From Euleptes europaea (taxonomy: Eukaryota > Chordata > Lepidosauria > Squamata > Sphaerodactylidae): a stretch of 64,000 bases of DNA. A program made the position numbers and the translations under genes. Shown here piece by piece: positions 13,001-27,000 of this stretch (its first letter is position 1; each line of letters begins with the position of its first letter). The stretch spans positions 75,737,614 through 75,801,613 of the forward strand of contig NC_079318.1 in the NCBI RefSeq assembly GCF_029931775.1, in the 5' to 3' direction. The notes under the pieces are model-generated. The model ran no database searches. It saw nothing but the letters and a program-made list of their open reading frames with translations, and was not told the origin of the DNA.

Positions 13001-16000
13001 CACATGTGGGATATTAGCAAGCTTACCCAGTAGGTGGTGGGGTCGACTCAGGAGAAAAGGGTCTGCAGAACTGCTCTACCCACTGCTGCATCCTTCCTGG
13101 CCTGCAGGTCCAGAGCGTAGTGCTTCACAAAGGTGTCTTCTGAAGACCACGTCGCCGCTCTACAGATGTCGCCCACAGGAACTTTTCTATGGAGAGCAGC
13201 AGAAGAACCCTGCGCCCTGGTGGAATGCGCCCTAATGCCCAAGGGGCATGTCACCTTCGCCTGTTTATAGGCTATTCTCACCGCCGTGACCACCCACCTC
13301 GCTATAGATTGGGCCGAGGCGGCTCTACCTTTCTTAGGACCTTTATAGCATACAAACAGGGATTTGGACCTTCTAAATTGTTTGGTACGGTCAATATAAT
13401 ATAGGAGAGCTCTTTTTACATCAAGGGTATGTAGTGTCCTCTCTGCCTGAGAGGAAGGATTGGGAAAAAACACTGGTAGAACTAAATCTTGGGCTAGGTG
13501 AAAGGAAGAGATCACCTTGGGTTTAAATCTAAAACTAGGGTGGAGGACCACCCTTTCATTATAAACCCTGAGAAAAGGGCTATCAATACGAAGGGCTGCC
13601 AGCTCCCGTACTCTCCTAGTTGATGTCACAGCTACCAGGAAAGCTATTTTAGCTGACAAGAATGACAGATGTACGTGAGCTAAAGGCTCAAAGGGTGCTA
13701 GCATCAGTTTGGCTAGGACCAGGGAGAGTGACCATTGGGGCGTTAGTATAGGAGTAGGAGGAAATAAATTATTAAGGCCCTTCAGAAAGCGTTTTGCAAG
13801 GGGATGGGAGAAAACTGTATAACCCTCCACCTTATCATGGAAGGCTGAAATCGCAGCCAAATGTACCCTTATGGATGAGACTGCCAGTCCCCTCTTGGTT
13901 AATTCCAACAAATAATCCAAGATGCTAGGAACAGGACAGGTAAAGGGAGAAAAACTTTTTTGATTTGCCCAAGCTAAAAATCTATCCCACTTCCTGTCAT
14001 ACGAATAACGAGTCGAGGGCCTTCTAGCTTGCAAAAGGACCTCCTGAACCGGCTGTGAACAACCCACTAATGAGGGGGAAGGATTCTCCACGCCATGAGG
14101 TGTAGTCTCTGTACATCGTGGTGGGCCAGTTCCCCCCAGCGAAGTAGGTTCGGGTGGTCTGGAAGTGGCTTGTAATTCCCCCCCGCCAGGTGTGTAAGAA
14201 GGGTGAACCATATCTGTCTCGGCCATCGGGGTGCTATGAGAATGCAGTCGGTGTTGTCTGCAGCTATCTTCCCCAGAACCCGGGCAAGCAGGGGAAAAGG
14301 GGGGAAGGCGTAAAACAGGCGGTTCGACCAAGTGAGCTGGAACGCGTCTCCCAGGGACAAGGGGTCGCTCCCCGCGAGAGAGCAGAATTCTACCGCTTTC
14401 TTGTTGCCCCTGGTCGCAAACAGGTCTATCTGAGGAGTGCCCCATTCTTGGAAAATGGGGAGGATAAACTGATCCTGTAGTTCCCATTCGTGGTTTGTGG
14501 TAAAAACCCTGCTCAGGGAGTCCGCCCAGGTATTGTGGATCCCCGCAATATGCATGGCACGCAGGTCTATGTTGTGTCTCCCAGCTATTGCCCAGATCCT
14601 CTGGGCTTCCCTGGAGAGAGGAATGGAACCGGTGCCCCCCTGTTTGTTTACATAAAACACTGTGCAGGAGTTGTCCGATTGTAAAAGTGTTCTCGAGTTC
14701 TGGAGGATATCTGAGAATGAGGTAAGAACATAACGCACGGCTCTCAGCTCTAGAAAATTAATGTGCATAGACAACTCACTAGGAGACCATCTATCTTGAA
14801 CATAGTGACTCCCGCAATGACCACCCCAACCCTCCATAGAGGCGTCTGTGGTGACTGTAAAACTCGGAGTCCAAAACCCCAGAGGGATCCCCTTAAGAAG
14901 ATTAGGCTCAGAGAGCCACCATTGTAGTGATCGCAGAACAGGCCTAGGGATAGACAGTCTATACCACTTGGAGTGGCGAGAGCAGTCGTAGGACCGAATG
15001 AACCAATTTTGCAGTTCCCTCATTTTAAGCCTGGCTAGAGGGGTCACTGCAGTGGTCGATGCCATTAAGCCTAATAATCTCTGTATAGAGACTACCGGTT
15101 GGTGTCTATATCTCATAAAAAGCTGGACTAGCCTCTTAATGGAGGACACCCTCTCAGTGGGGAGGAATGCCCGACCTGTTGTGGAATCTAACACGGCACC
15201 AATAAACTGAGCTCTGGGAGAAGGGTTTAGTTTAGACTTCTTCAAGTTGACCATCAGTCCCAGTTTTGAACAGGTAGAGAGAACCAGCTGCAAATTGACG
15301 GAGAGAGACTCAGGGCTAGAAGCCGTGAGCAGCCAATCGTCAAGGTAGGGATAAATCGTGCATCCCTGGTCTCTGAGGAAGGACATAACTACCGCCATGC
15401 ATTTCGTAAATACCCTGGGGGCCGTGGCAAGGCCGAAAGGGAGGACAGAATATTGAAAAAATTCAGACCCATAGCGAAACATTAAGAAGTGTCGATGTTC
15501 AGGGTGGATAGAAATATGGAAGTAAGCATCCTTCAGGTCCAAAACTGCGAACCATGTATGAGGTAAAATAAGTTCCATCACAGAGGGTAAAGAAACCATT
15601 CTGAACTTGGAAACTCGTAAATATTTATTCAAAAATCTAAGATCAATAATGGGTCTAGAACCCCCATCCTTCTTATCAACCATAAAGATACGAGAAAAGA
15701 ATCCCAAACATGGGAGGTTAACTTTTTCAACAGCACCCTTCAGGAGAAGTTCACCTAGTTGGGGTGCAAATTCTGGGAGTGGGTTATCTGCCGCAGAACT
15801 GGCAGAGAAACAAGTAGGGGTGGATTTAAACTCCAGGTGGTAACCCTGGGAAACAACCCTGAGAACCCAGGTATCAGAGCAGATAGCCTGCCAGGCCTCA
15901 GAAAACTTAGCCAACCTATTCAGGAACGGTAGCCCCTCCTCTGAGGGTTGCGGAAATAGTCAGAACTTTTGTGTGGATTGTCTCTGATCTTTGTTCTGGG

Positions 16001-17982
16001 GGTTAGGGTGAGAGCGTGGCTTAAACCCGTGTTTTGGTCTAGGTTGCTGATGTTGGAATTTATCCTGTTGAGGATACGGGTGAAACCTTTGAAATCTCTG
16101 GTATCTGTTGAAGGAGGGGCCGAAAGATTGCTGACGGTATTGAGGTTTGTCCCTCTGTTGTTGGTGAAAAGGAGGAGCCACCCCTAGAGAACGGGCGGTC
16201 TGGCGGTCCTTCTTGAGGTTCGTGAGAAATTCTGTGGTTGACGAAGCAAACAGGGTATCGCCTTCAAATGGGAGATCTTCGATAAGTGATCTCGTGTCCA
16301 ACGGAAGGGCAGTAGAGCGAAGCCAGGAGTGGCGACGTAGAGTGATTGCTGAAGCCATCGTTCTAGCTGCACTATCTGCAGCGTGCTTGCCTGCGTTGAT
16401 CTGCTGTCTCGATAAGCGCGTGGCCTCTGCTTGGATAAGACGCATGGCATTCTTAGACTCCTCTGGCAGCAGGTCGATATGAGGGGCAGCCTTCTCCCAC
16501 AAGAAAAGCTGGTACCCCCCCATGATGGTTTGATAGTTGGATATACGGAAACTCAGGGCAGAGGAGGTGTATGTCCGTCTGCCCAGCTGATCAAGTCGTT
16601 TACTCTCTTTGTCGGCAGGGGTTGAATGTGGTCCCTGGCGCTGCCGAGATTGCATCTCCGTGGTCACTATGGAGGAGGGTGGAGGGTGAATTGTGAGGAA
16701 TTCAGCCGACTCAGATTTCGTCCTATACAGGTTTTCTACCTTCTTGGAAGAAGCTGGTAAGGAAGCAGGTTTCTTCCAGAGAGATGTAGCTATCTCTGAG
16801 AGGCCCTCCAGTATGGGGAAGGCAGCAATGCCCGGTGTATCGGGGTATAGACGACTAAGGATCTTGTCCTTGGGCCTATTGTCCGTTGTGGAGATATTAA
16901 TGTCCAATGCTTCAGCCATCCTTATCATTTGCTCCATCCGGAGCCTGAGATCTTCAGATGGTGAAATAGCCTCTGTGTCCCCTACCAGTTCATCTGGTGA
17001 AGGTTCTGATACATCCTCAGAGCTTTCATCCCTTGACCCTGTTTCCTCAAGTTCGGATTCCGGTCTAGGAGTGCGCTGAGTCAGAGGGGTAAATGGAGAG
17101 GGTAGTTGAGGTGTATGAAGGACCACCGGTTCGCCTCTGACGGAGAGCCGTCTAAAGCGGCAGAATTCAATCCAGTCCTTGACCAACTCTGGGGAGATTG
17201 TGGGCCCAGAAGTGGAGGGAACTGGTTGGAAGATTTGTTGTGGTACCGAGGGGGTCGGTACCATGGAGGCTGGGTCTAGCGGGTCCGGATCCGCAATCAA
17301 GAGAGGGTCCTCGAGGGGATCCAGGTCTGCTTCAGAGAAGGAATGGAACGGAGAGTCCAGGTGAGGCGAGGGAGTCCTCGGTACCGATGGTGGTACCGAG
17401 GGCGGTGCCGAGGGCGGTGCCGACGGTGGTACCGACGGTGGTACCGACGGTGGTACCGAGGGCGGCACCGAGATAGAGACGTCCGGTGCCAGAGGTCTTG
17501 GTGTCTCCGCAGGCCTCTTATGTACTGGATGGCCGGAGCTAGACGGCTTGTCAAGATGTTTCGTCTTGCGTTTGTGCTTCTTATGGCTCCGGGACGGATC
17601 CGAGGAGCTCGGATCCGAGGGTCTCGGTGTCGAACTGGTACCAGGGATCGGTACCGATTTAGTCGACTGCGTGTCTCCCGGGGTCCTAGAACCCGTCGAA
17701 GGGGAGGGAGCCGAGAGAGCCTTTTTCCACAATTCGGCGCTCAGCCGGTGCGCGCGAGCATTGCGAGACCGGGTAGAGAAGCCTTGGCATATGGAGCATT
17801 TAGACACGTTGTGACCTTCGCCTAAGCAAGTTAAGCAGAGTTCATGTTGATCTGAGTGCGGTATCTTGGCCGGACACTTCTTACAGATCTTAAAGGGGGC
17901 CTTAGAGGCCATCACGTAGTCTTTGTTAACGTCCTTTAGTTACTTATTTTATTTTTAAGTTTCTTTCTTCTTATCTTTTTTA

Positions 17983-18015
<33 letters not shown>

Positions 18016-21000
18016 TAGGAAAGAGAAGGAGGGCCGGGGCGCGGCCCACAGAACTTACGAACTCGGAGAGGTAAGGCAAGGAGCTCCAATCCAGGCGGCG
18101 GCAAAAAAGGAACTGAGGAGGGAAGGGGATGCCCCGCCCAGTAGCATGCGGGCTGCACGGCGCGAAGGCCGGCCCCGCCTGTGAGGGAGGGGCATCCCCG
18201 GTTGAGGACTAAGGCTATTGAATTTTTTCCGGCGGCAGGCCTGCGCGCAGGCGCAGTCCCACATGTGGGGCTGCACCGAAGACAGAAGATGAACCAGCAG
18301 ATTCCATGCACTTCAGAAGACCACAGCAGACCACATGTTATACACTGTAAGTTTGTTACATTTTGTATTTTGTTGTAACTCTGAGCAACACCTTCTCAGG
18401 TACAAACATTGCCTTGGTGAGGCCTTGCTTTGCACATCACTAATGCCAAAAATTTAACAAGTGGCAAAATATGAGGCAGAGTCTTGGGGGGAGGGGTAGA
18501 AAGACTATGAAATGTCCTCCCCTATGAAGCACAACTGGCACACCCCCTTCCAGTTTTTAGGTTTTTATAACCTTCATATCTCTATTCTGCCAAACCTGTG
18601 ACTTGATCTAAGGCAGACCCTATCTTTTTGACAACTGGTGCTGCTCCTTTTGCCACAGCAAAGGTGCTGTTGAATTTTTGACTTAAAGTCTCCAAGGCAG
18701 TTTATAAAGAATTATCAAATATTCCTGCCAAACCATTTTTATCAGACCCTTCCTCTAAAGAACTCAGGGAGATGTACGGTGCCCTCCCTTCCACCGTTTT
18801 AACCTATCAACATCCTTGAGAATCAGGTTAGCATGAGAGCATGACGGACCCAAAGCTGCCAGTGAGCTTTAGGTCTGAATGGGGCCTTGACTATGAGCTT
18901 CCCCAGTTCGAGTCCAAAAGTAACCACTGCACCATGCTGGACTCACTGTGAAGTGCAGTGGCCAAGACACTGTCTCAGCCTAACACCACACCAAGCTTTG
19001 AACTTAAGGTTCCAACAACACGATCCTTTTTCCGATCATCTAACACACTTTTTCTCTTTTCCCAAATGTAGCTGCTAGTGCATTTAATGTGCTGTTCAAA
19101 CAGTATAAAAGATCTTTTTAAGGAGGCAAAAGCAAGGAATAAAAACAAGAAACCACCTCACCACAATAACAGCAGCCTTTGCCTTTTAGTAAGAAATAAC
19201 AAAAACATTCCATTTATTAAGACTATAGAGTCATAACAAGCAAAAAAGTTAGTTATACCAGTTGATTCAGTGTAATCTGTTCTACAAGAGAACTCCACAT
19301 ACTTTCATATTTATAATATAGTCCCCAGCAACAGTATTGAGTTAAAGTACCCTTCTTAGTTTTTATTTCCTTAACAATTTGCCTTTCCATGAATGTTAAA
19401 AAAAATGTATTGTTCATGTTTAGAGACAGGGCCTTTTCAGTAGTAGCTGTAGCATTTGTGGAATACTCTATCTCAGGAAATTTTTCGATTGTCTTCTATT
19501 TTTTCTTTCTTTTAGGTGCCAAATTAATACAATTTTACTTGCCAAGTTTTTGAGTTTCTACTCTATCTTAAACTGTTCTATCGCCCCAGGTACTTTAGAA
19601 TTTGTTTTACAGCTCATATCATCCTGCAGTGTTATTTTGCTGGCCCTGCATTTTCAGGTTGTGCTGAGTTTGGTTATGTTTTTGGGTTTTCGTTGTTATT
19701 GTTGAGCTGTTATTTGCTTTGTTTTTCTGCTGGTTTCAGGCTGTTTTTATGACTTAGTGAATCTTGGTTATTTTAAATTGCTGAATGTTTTTATAGCCTT
19801 ATGTTTTTAAACATTTCTTCTAAGCTTCCTTGGCAGTTTTGTGACACATAAATATCTCTTTTAAGTATCTACTTTCTGTGGAGTTTCACATTTCTACTGG
19901 TTTTCTATTCTGGGTGTTAAATTTGCAGTAGATAATACAATTATAACTCCACAGCATTATTCTTCAAAAGGTGTACATTACTGAAGAGTGATGCCAAAGC
20001 CTTTCAGACTACCTATATGTTTGGGAAAATAGGTGGATAGGAATGGATGTAGCATCACAAAGAGATAGGCTTCCTTACCTGATAGGGGCAGGGTATATGA
20101 TATTCTTTGCACCGTTCTTGGATCCACGTTGTCTCCCACACACCTCTGTAAGCCTGCTCATAGAAATAGCAGCCGATCACAACCAAGAGTGGTACCAAGT
20201 AGAGAACACTGAAGACACCAATACGGATCATGAATTTCACCAACTTGTCTTGGTTCTCCTTCTCTAAAGGAATTTCAATGCGTACCCGATTTAAGGAGAT
20301 AATGCCTGCTAGTAACAGAGAAACTCCAACCACCACATACAGGCACAGGGGAGCAAGAACAAAGTATCTCAAAGCATCCACATCATAGAGGCCAACAAAA
20401 CATACGCCACTAATGTTGTCACCTTCAATTTTATTCATAGCTAGAAGGATGATGGTTAGGGTTCCTGGGATACCCCATGCACTAGCATGGAAAAGCAAGG
20501 CTTTCTTCTCAATGGCTTCACTGCCCCACTTTGGCACAGCTGCCAAGAACCAAGTTATAGTTAGAATCACCCACCAGACACTCCCAGCCATGGTAAAGAA
20601 ATAGAGCACCATAAAAAGCATGGTGCAAGCTTTGTTGTGTGAGCCCTGTGTCACTGTGGAAGCCTTGTACGTATTGGGGCTAGAAGAATTGCAGGAGACT
20701 CGGTCTTCTAGCAAAAAGCCAATGAAGAAAATGAGAGATACCATCATGTAGCAGACAGCATAGAATATAATAGGCCTTTCTGGGTAGCGAAATCTCGTGA
20801 CGTCGATCAGAAATGTCAAGAAAGTAAATAAGGTGGCTGAAAGGCAGACAATGGAGATCACGCCAATGAAGTATCGTGCAAAGGAGAGCTCCTCACGCCT
20901 AAAATACATATTTGGGCATGGGGGAGAGCAGTCTCGTACCCTCAGGAATGTGTAACCCAAATCAGGATCTATCTTTAACTCTCGGGGGCACCAGAAGCCA

Positions 21001-24000
21001 TAGTCCCTTTGCACTGCTACTGGCACCTCTTCTGTTGGTTCTCCAACTACACTGAGATCGACAGGGCGGGGGTAAGGCTCATCACAATCTGGGAACCTAG
21101 AACAGAAAAAAAGAGCCTCTTGAAGCAAGTTTACACACACATGTGTTGATGCCTACAAAATAATTACGCAGCTTTCTTGCCTTAGTTCCCTCAAGTGAGA
21201 ATGATTTCAGTGGGGTATTAGAATATTGGACAGTGATAATGAGATGTTGTCAAGTACTTGGGGCAAAGTCTATTTACTATTTAAATGATCAAGCAAACCC
21301 TGTGCAATATCAGAGTCTGACCTTCACTAAGGAACTCTGGTTTTGACCAACATCTACTGGGGTGTGCAGACCAAGATCTGAGTGATTATTACAAATAGGT
21401 GTAAGAGCTGCAGTCCACTGCTCTTTCAAGCTCCTGGTGGTGTGAACATCTCCTCTCTACCCATTCCTTTCTCCAGGTCCTAATCCTGGAAAACCACACA
21501 GGCTTTGATGTCAGTCATGATATGACAACATGCAGGACTTTGGGAGTACAATGAATGGGACAGGGGAAGTGTTCCCCCCCCCCCCCAGCAAGTAGATGGA
21601 ATGCACTGAAAGACAGAGAGAGGCTTTAGGCTACAAGTGAGATAAAACATTCCTTGTTAGAGAACTAGAGCTGTGCTTGGGACAGAGACAACTTGAGCTG
21701 AGTGCCAAGCAGAGCAGAACACTGGCTGTCTGACTTCCAGTCTATTTATTATGACTGACTTTCCTGACCTCTTCAGCACAAGCCATACCACATCTCTCAG
21801 TCTCTCCTCATTTGGCTAAGCTAGAAGAAAGAAGAGGAAAGTGTCCAGTCATCAAGAAATTAACAAAAAAAAGCTAACTCGTCCTAATGGTTGACTGATT
21901 ACTCTCATCATGAAAAGCTTATAATGCTTTCCTAGCCAGTCTGTCTCAACTGGCCTGGATGTGCTTTGTTTGTGAGCTTTAGCTCCTACAAAAACCATTG
22001 CTGGGCTCATTTATTTGTCTCTCCTAAAGCAGCAAGAGGCTTAGGATTATTCAAGATAAGGAAGAATTTTGCAAAGCTGATTGAAAGGAAGTTCAACTTC
22101 TTGTCATTCAGTGGTTAGCTAAACTTGGCCATTCACACTACAAACACACTCAGAGAACAGGAGAGAAACAGTTAAAAGAATTAAACTTGCATGTCAATTT
22201 GACTTGAAAAAAGAGGAAGTTTTAGAAGTCTGTCATAGTTTGACATGGCTCCTATACTTAATGATTTGTGATTCTGATAACAAAGACAAAACAGAGTCAC
22301 AAAGTAAGCTGAGGCACCACACTGCTCCACAGTCTCTGTGTGAAGTCTCGGATTTTGCAAATGCTAGGTTAAAAATGCTCTAGCAGTCCTCAGGGTCAAA
22401 CACAAGTAGGGAGGCAAAGGGCAGTCTGAATGCCAGTGTGGTTAGAATATTCATCTTGGACCAAAGAGCGGTAGCTTCAACTCCCTCCTCACACTACCAC
22501 ATAGCCTAACCTATCTGATAAGGCTCCTTCAAGGAGAAAAAAATTGGATAATTTTATCTATGTATACCACCTGGAGCCACAATTGGGCATAAATATTAAG
22601 AATGGTGTTAACTGTGATGGAGTGCATGTAAGTCACACTAACAGCTCAGCAGAAACTCACTAGTCTACCTAGAAAAACAAAAAGGGCAAGAGTCCAGTAG
22701 CACCTTAAAGACTAACAAAAATATTTTCTGGTAGGGTATCTGAAGAAGTGAGCTGTGGCTCACGAAAGCTCATACCCTACCAGAAAACATTTTTGTTAGT
22801 CTTTAAGGTGCTACTGGACTCTTGCCCTTTTTGACTACTGCAAACAGACTAACACGGCTACCCACTAGAAAAACAAAATTACTTTATACTTACTTCCTAG
22901 AACATACTTAAAAAGGGCACATGAAGTCACTTCCAACATATGATGACCCTATGAATTAATTACTTCCAAAACATCCTATCGGCAGCAGACAAACTCAGAT
23001 CTTGCAAACTGTGGCTTCCTTAAAAGTAGCTGGTAATTAAACAAAGTAAAAGTGCAAAGGCTCACCTACTGCATTCCATATCCTCTGGCCAAGACACACC
23101 GAACATCTCCATAAGTTTTGAACATTCTGTATAAGCTCGCTGACATATCCTGCGACAAGGGAGGGTAACTCTGCCATACTCCATGCAAACAGGAGCATAC
23201 AGAGCACACAAAAATGGCCGAAAATCACGGGAACATTCCAGGTTCACCATGGGATGGAATGGCTATAAAGAGAGTAAAACAAGCAAACAAACAAAATACC
23301 TTCAGGCTGTCATTTTAAGCAATAAGGCAGGTTCTTATTAAGTCTTGTGAAACAATCTGGTTTCATAGTCCAACATCTGCTTTTCTCCCCAAAGCTAAAC
23401 ACAGACACTGAGATAATACAGACAGTGGAGGTAACAGACTGAACAGAATGCCAACGAATATTAGTAAGAATGAGCATCATGCACTAGAGCAACTTTCTGA
23501 TTGCTTTCACTTAGACTGCCAAGCCTCAAACATGTCCATGTGCTTCTGTGTAGAGTATGGTGGGCAACAAGTCAAGAAAATCTGGCTGAACAGGATCTCT
23601 ACATATATGCCTTCCTCACTAATATAGTATTAGGAAAATTTGTATCCCACCTTTCTATTGTTAAAACAGCATCAAAGCCATTTATAAAATTAAAATTAAA
23701 AACAGGAAAAATTAAATTTCATTTCCCCTTTTATAGTGCGAAGTGGTTGATGGATAGCTGTTAAATCTAAGGAAAGGACATTTTTAAACTTGTCTGTTGT
23801 GCCATAACAATCCAGGAACAAATACACTTAACCTATTCTGTACTTTGCATTTGGTCAAAATGTTCAGGCAGCTGAAAATTTAGGTAGCTCTTCCTAGAAA
23901 TTGTGTGTGTGTTAAGTGCCGTCAAGTTGCTTCAGACTTGACGACCTAGGAATTCAGCAAAACCCTCTAAAACATTGCACCTATTGTGTCATTGAGGCAA

Positions 24001-27000
24001 CTATAAATAGTGCATCAGTTTCCTCTAACTACACACTTGCGGCTGGATGCCATGCATCTGTTCTGCTAACGGCAGAGCTTTCCTTCAGTGCGGGAACCAA
24101 TGCTATAATGCAAAAATGCAGGGCCAGAATGGGGTAGTGGATATAGTGTTGATTCATACCACAAAAGCCTGGAGTTCAAATCTCTGTTTAGCTGTAAAGC
24201 TCACTGGGTGGCCTTAAGCCCATTTTACAGGCTTAATAAGAGCATGCAGTGAAATAATGTATGCCACTCTGAATTCCTTGGAGGAAGGGTGTGCTACTAA
24301 TGTGATGAGATAACACACATCTCCACACCCCAATAAATCAGGTAGCCATAACAAGAAGTGAGTGGAAAGCAGTCAGTACTCACTAGTACTCCTAAGGAAT
24401 GTGCGAAGGAGCTAGTGCTATAACAATATAAACAGATTTGAAATTGGTCATTATGTACTTCCCCACAAAAGCACATAAAAAAGCCATTCCAGCTCTCTTC
24501 TTGGAAGATGGAATGTGTTCTTTGTAATCACCTAAGGGGAAGTCCATCCTTCATGTTACTTCTACTAATTGTATTTCTAAGAGCGCAATCCTAAGGGGGC
24601 GTACTTACCCTGGGCCCGGGGATGACACCCCGCACCACCTCCTGAGCGGCTTGCTGCTGAGCACAGCAAGACAAAGACTCCTTAATCAGGAAAACCCAGT
24701 GAAACTCTCCATTGAGTTTCACAGGGCTATGCCTGCATTTTTGCACACGTAACTTTGTGCCTGCAAAAAGGGGCATTCCCAGGCCGAAAGGGCTTAGAGA
24801 GCTCACTAATGTCAGATCCACCCCTGGGCACACCCCCTTTGATGCTGGTGCAAGCTTCTACACCAAGAAAACGCTGCCAGCGAGGCTGCACCAGCACCCA
24901 AGGCTCGCACTGCCACATGGCTCCACACCACTGCATTAGTGCCACTTTAGTTGGTGCAAGTGGCACTAACGCCTATGCTGGGGTCACGCCGGCTCCAAAC
25001 CCCTTCCCCCACCCTCCGTTAGGATTGGGCTGCCCATCTGGAAAAGAAAGTCGTTGTTTCTAGAACATAGCTGTGTTGGCTGCATTATGAACAATCTGCA
25101 TTATGCTTCCACTAATTTTAGAGAGCTAGAGGCTGCAAATGGCTCCACTGGTCTCAATCAAAACCCAAAAACAAAAGCCATGTACTACCTTTTATTAGAA
25201 CTAATCAAAATAATATACTGCAATACTTTGAGGCTGGGTGAGAGTAAAGAAGTGATGGCCCGAAACAATACGAAAACCTGATAAAATAAAACAGATTTTC
25301 CCAGTTTTTTCTTAGCATCTTTCCAACTTTTTCCCGTGGAAGAAATGGGAAATTTGGAGGAAGCACTGAAAACCCCCCTCCTATAAAATAGTTCCTCTTT
25401 TAAAATGAGTGAAATGCTTCTTAAGTCAAGGGTTTTCCAATTCAAAATGTATAGCATGAGAATGTCATAGACTTTTCCCATTTTTCCAAAGGAAAAAAAA
25501 ATTGGGTAATTTGTGGAATCACTGGAAAAAATATTGTTTTTTCCTTTTAGAATGAGTGAAATGAAAGACAAGGTTTTACTCAAAATGTGTAGTATGAATT
25601 ATTTTATTCAAGACTACTTACGTTAGATAATATTAACTGCTATATATATTGTACACTTACATCATTTTCAATAATTTCTTTGCTTAAACACAACTTTTGG
25701 CAACAATATAGTAAGAGTTCAGTGTTAAATTTAACTTCATATCAATTATACCGGTAGTTGTCTATTGTGCCAGTTTTTCCTTTGTTTACTACAGAATCTG
25801 TTGTCTACCTTCATTATTTTTTCCTACCTCTCAGATGGCAAAAATTCAGACACATGTGCAACTCTTTCTCAAACACTGTAATTTTTCTTGCAGAAAATAT
25901 TTATATTTTTTAATTCCATAACTTTGCCAAATAGTACAATTTTATATGTTGTTATACATTATGCATTTTATGTTGCTCAATTAGTAAAAGAAGTTGAGGT
26001 TTGATAGGAAAGTATTGCATGCATTTAATTTTTTTACATCTCTAGAGGGAGAATCGTTACCTGTCTGGAACCATTTTGCTTTCTAGAGCAATAAAGCAGC
26101 CAGTTATAAAATTGGTTTAAGGCTTAATATAACTGAAGGAAATCCTAGTAAATTATTGGCAGAAAACAAACTGACATAGTCTTGGTCTACAAACGACTCA
26201 TTTAATACATGTGGCAAAGCACGCTCCAACCCACAGAGGTTTATGCTTCAGTACATCTAAGGTGCCACAAGGCTAACTTTTGTTTTAAACTCAAGACCAT
26301 CTCTCTCATTTGTATATTTGAGAGGTATGAGGAGTAATTATATTTTTATTATCTAAAAGATTTTTGAGCACATTCTACAACGTGAAGCTTAATTACAAAG
26401 GCAGCAGTCAGGCAGAAAAAGTATGTGTGTTACATGCATTTGTGGGATAGTAAAGAGATGGTTAATAGTAGAAAAGCTTTCCTCTTATTTTTAATTTAGA
26501 GTCCCCATTATAATTAGTGACAGGATAAAATTCAGTCTTGCTTTGCTCTTTTATTAAATATAGTGTGAACATTTTAGATAGGGTTACCAACAGCCTGGAG
26601 AAAGAGTATCCCTTTAACAGAGGCTTAATGGGGTGTTATTTAACTCCATGTCATGAAAAGATTCACCTGCCCATTTCTACCCTTTAAGAGAAGTGAAATG
26701 TGGCATGACTTTTTTTCCAGATTGCTGCCAACCCTAATTTTAGAGCAAGATTCTTGCTTGTGTGCCACCTGCTAACAAATTTGAAAAGATGACAAAAATG
26801 ACAGACTGCTAAATGGACAAACTGCTAAACCTAGCATTCAGAGTCATTAGCTTTAGCTCTTCTCCTCTAAGAAAGGGAAAAGAGTATAAAAGACATACAG
26901 ACACACAGAAATCTGCTTAAAAATACATGATTAAACTTACGTTCTCTTACAGACAGTTCTTCAACAGCACTAGTGCTGCTCATGTCTAAACAAGCAAAAC

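Larger units (their letters stand above)
12593..18294 (-). mobile_element. DIRS-family tyrosine-recombinase retrotransposon
   Basis: A fossil retroelement of about 5.7 kb in an FZD3 intron, in the same orientation as the gene. Its parts in order on the minus strand are a right terminal repeat, a gag-like frame, a reverse transcriptase/RNase H frame, a tyrosine-recombinase frame, an internal complementary region and a left terminal repeat. Inverted termini plus an internal region complementary to both outer ends are the hallmark of DIRS elements. Both outer ends carry AAC, and I see no target-site duplication, as expected for recombinase-mediated insertion. It looks whole, with no obvious break in the three frames. 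The terminal repeats differ by very few bases over about 160 positions, which suggests a young copy. Confidence 0.93.

Noticed and set aside
17395-17465. Independent minisatellite
   Set aside because: It is the in-frame proline-repeat part of the DIRS gag-like frame.
20079-21096. FZD6 instead of FZD3
   Set aside because: The total length of 666 codons, the C-terminal tail ending EEDGTSA and the FBXO16 neighbour all match FZD3.
22669-22878. Harbinger- or hAT-type MITE
   Set aside because: The 14 bp duplication and unequal ends do not fit cut-and-paste families; the hammerhead core points to a retroelement.
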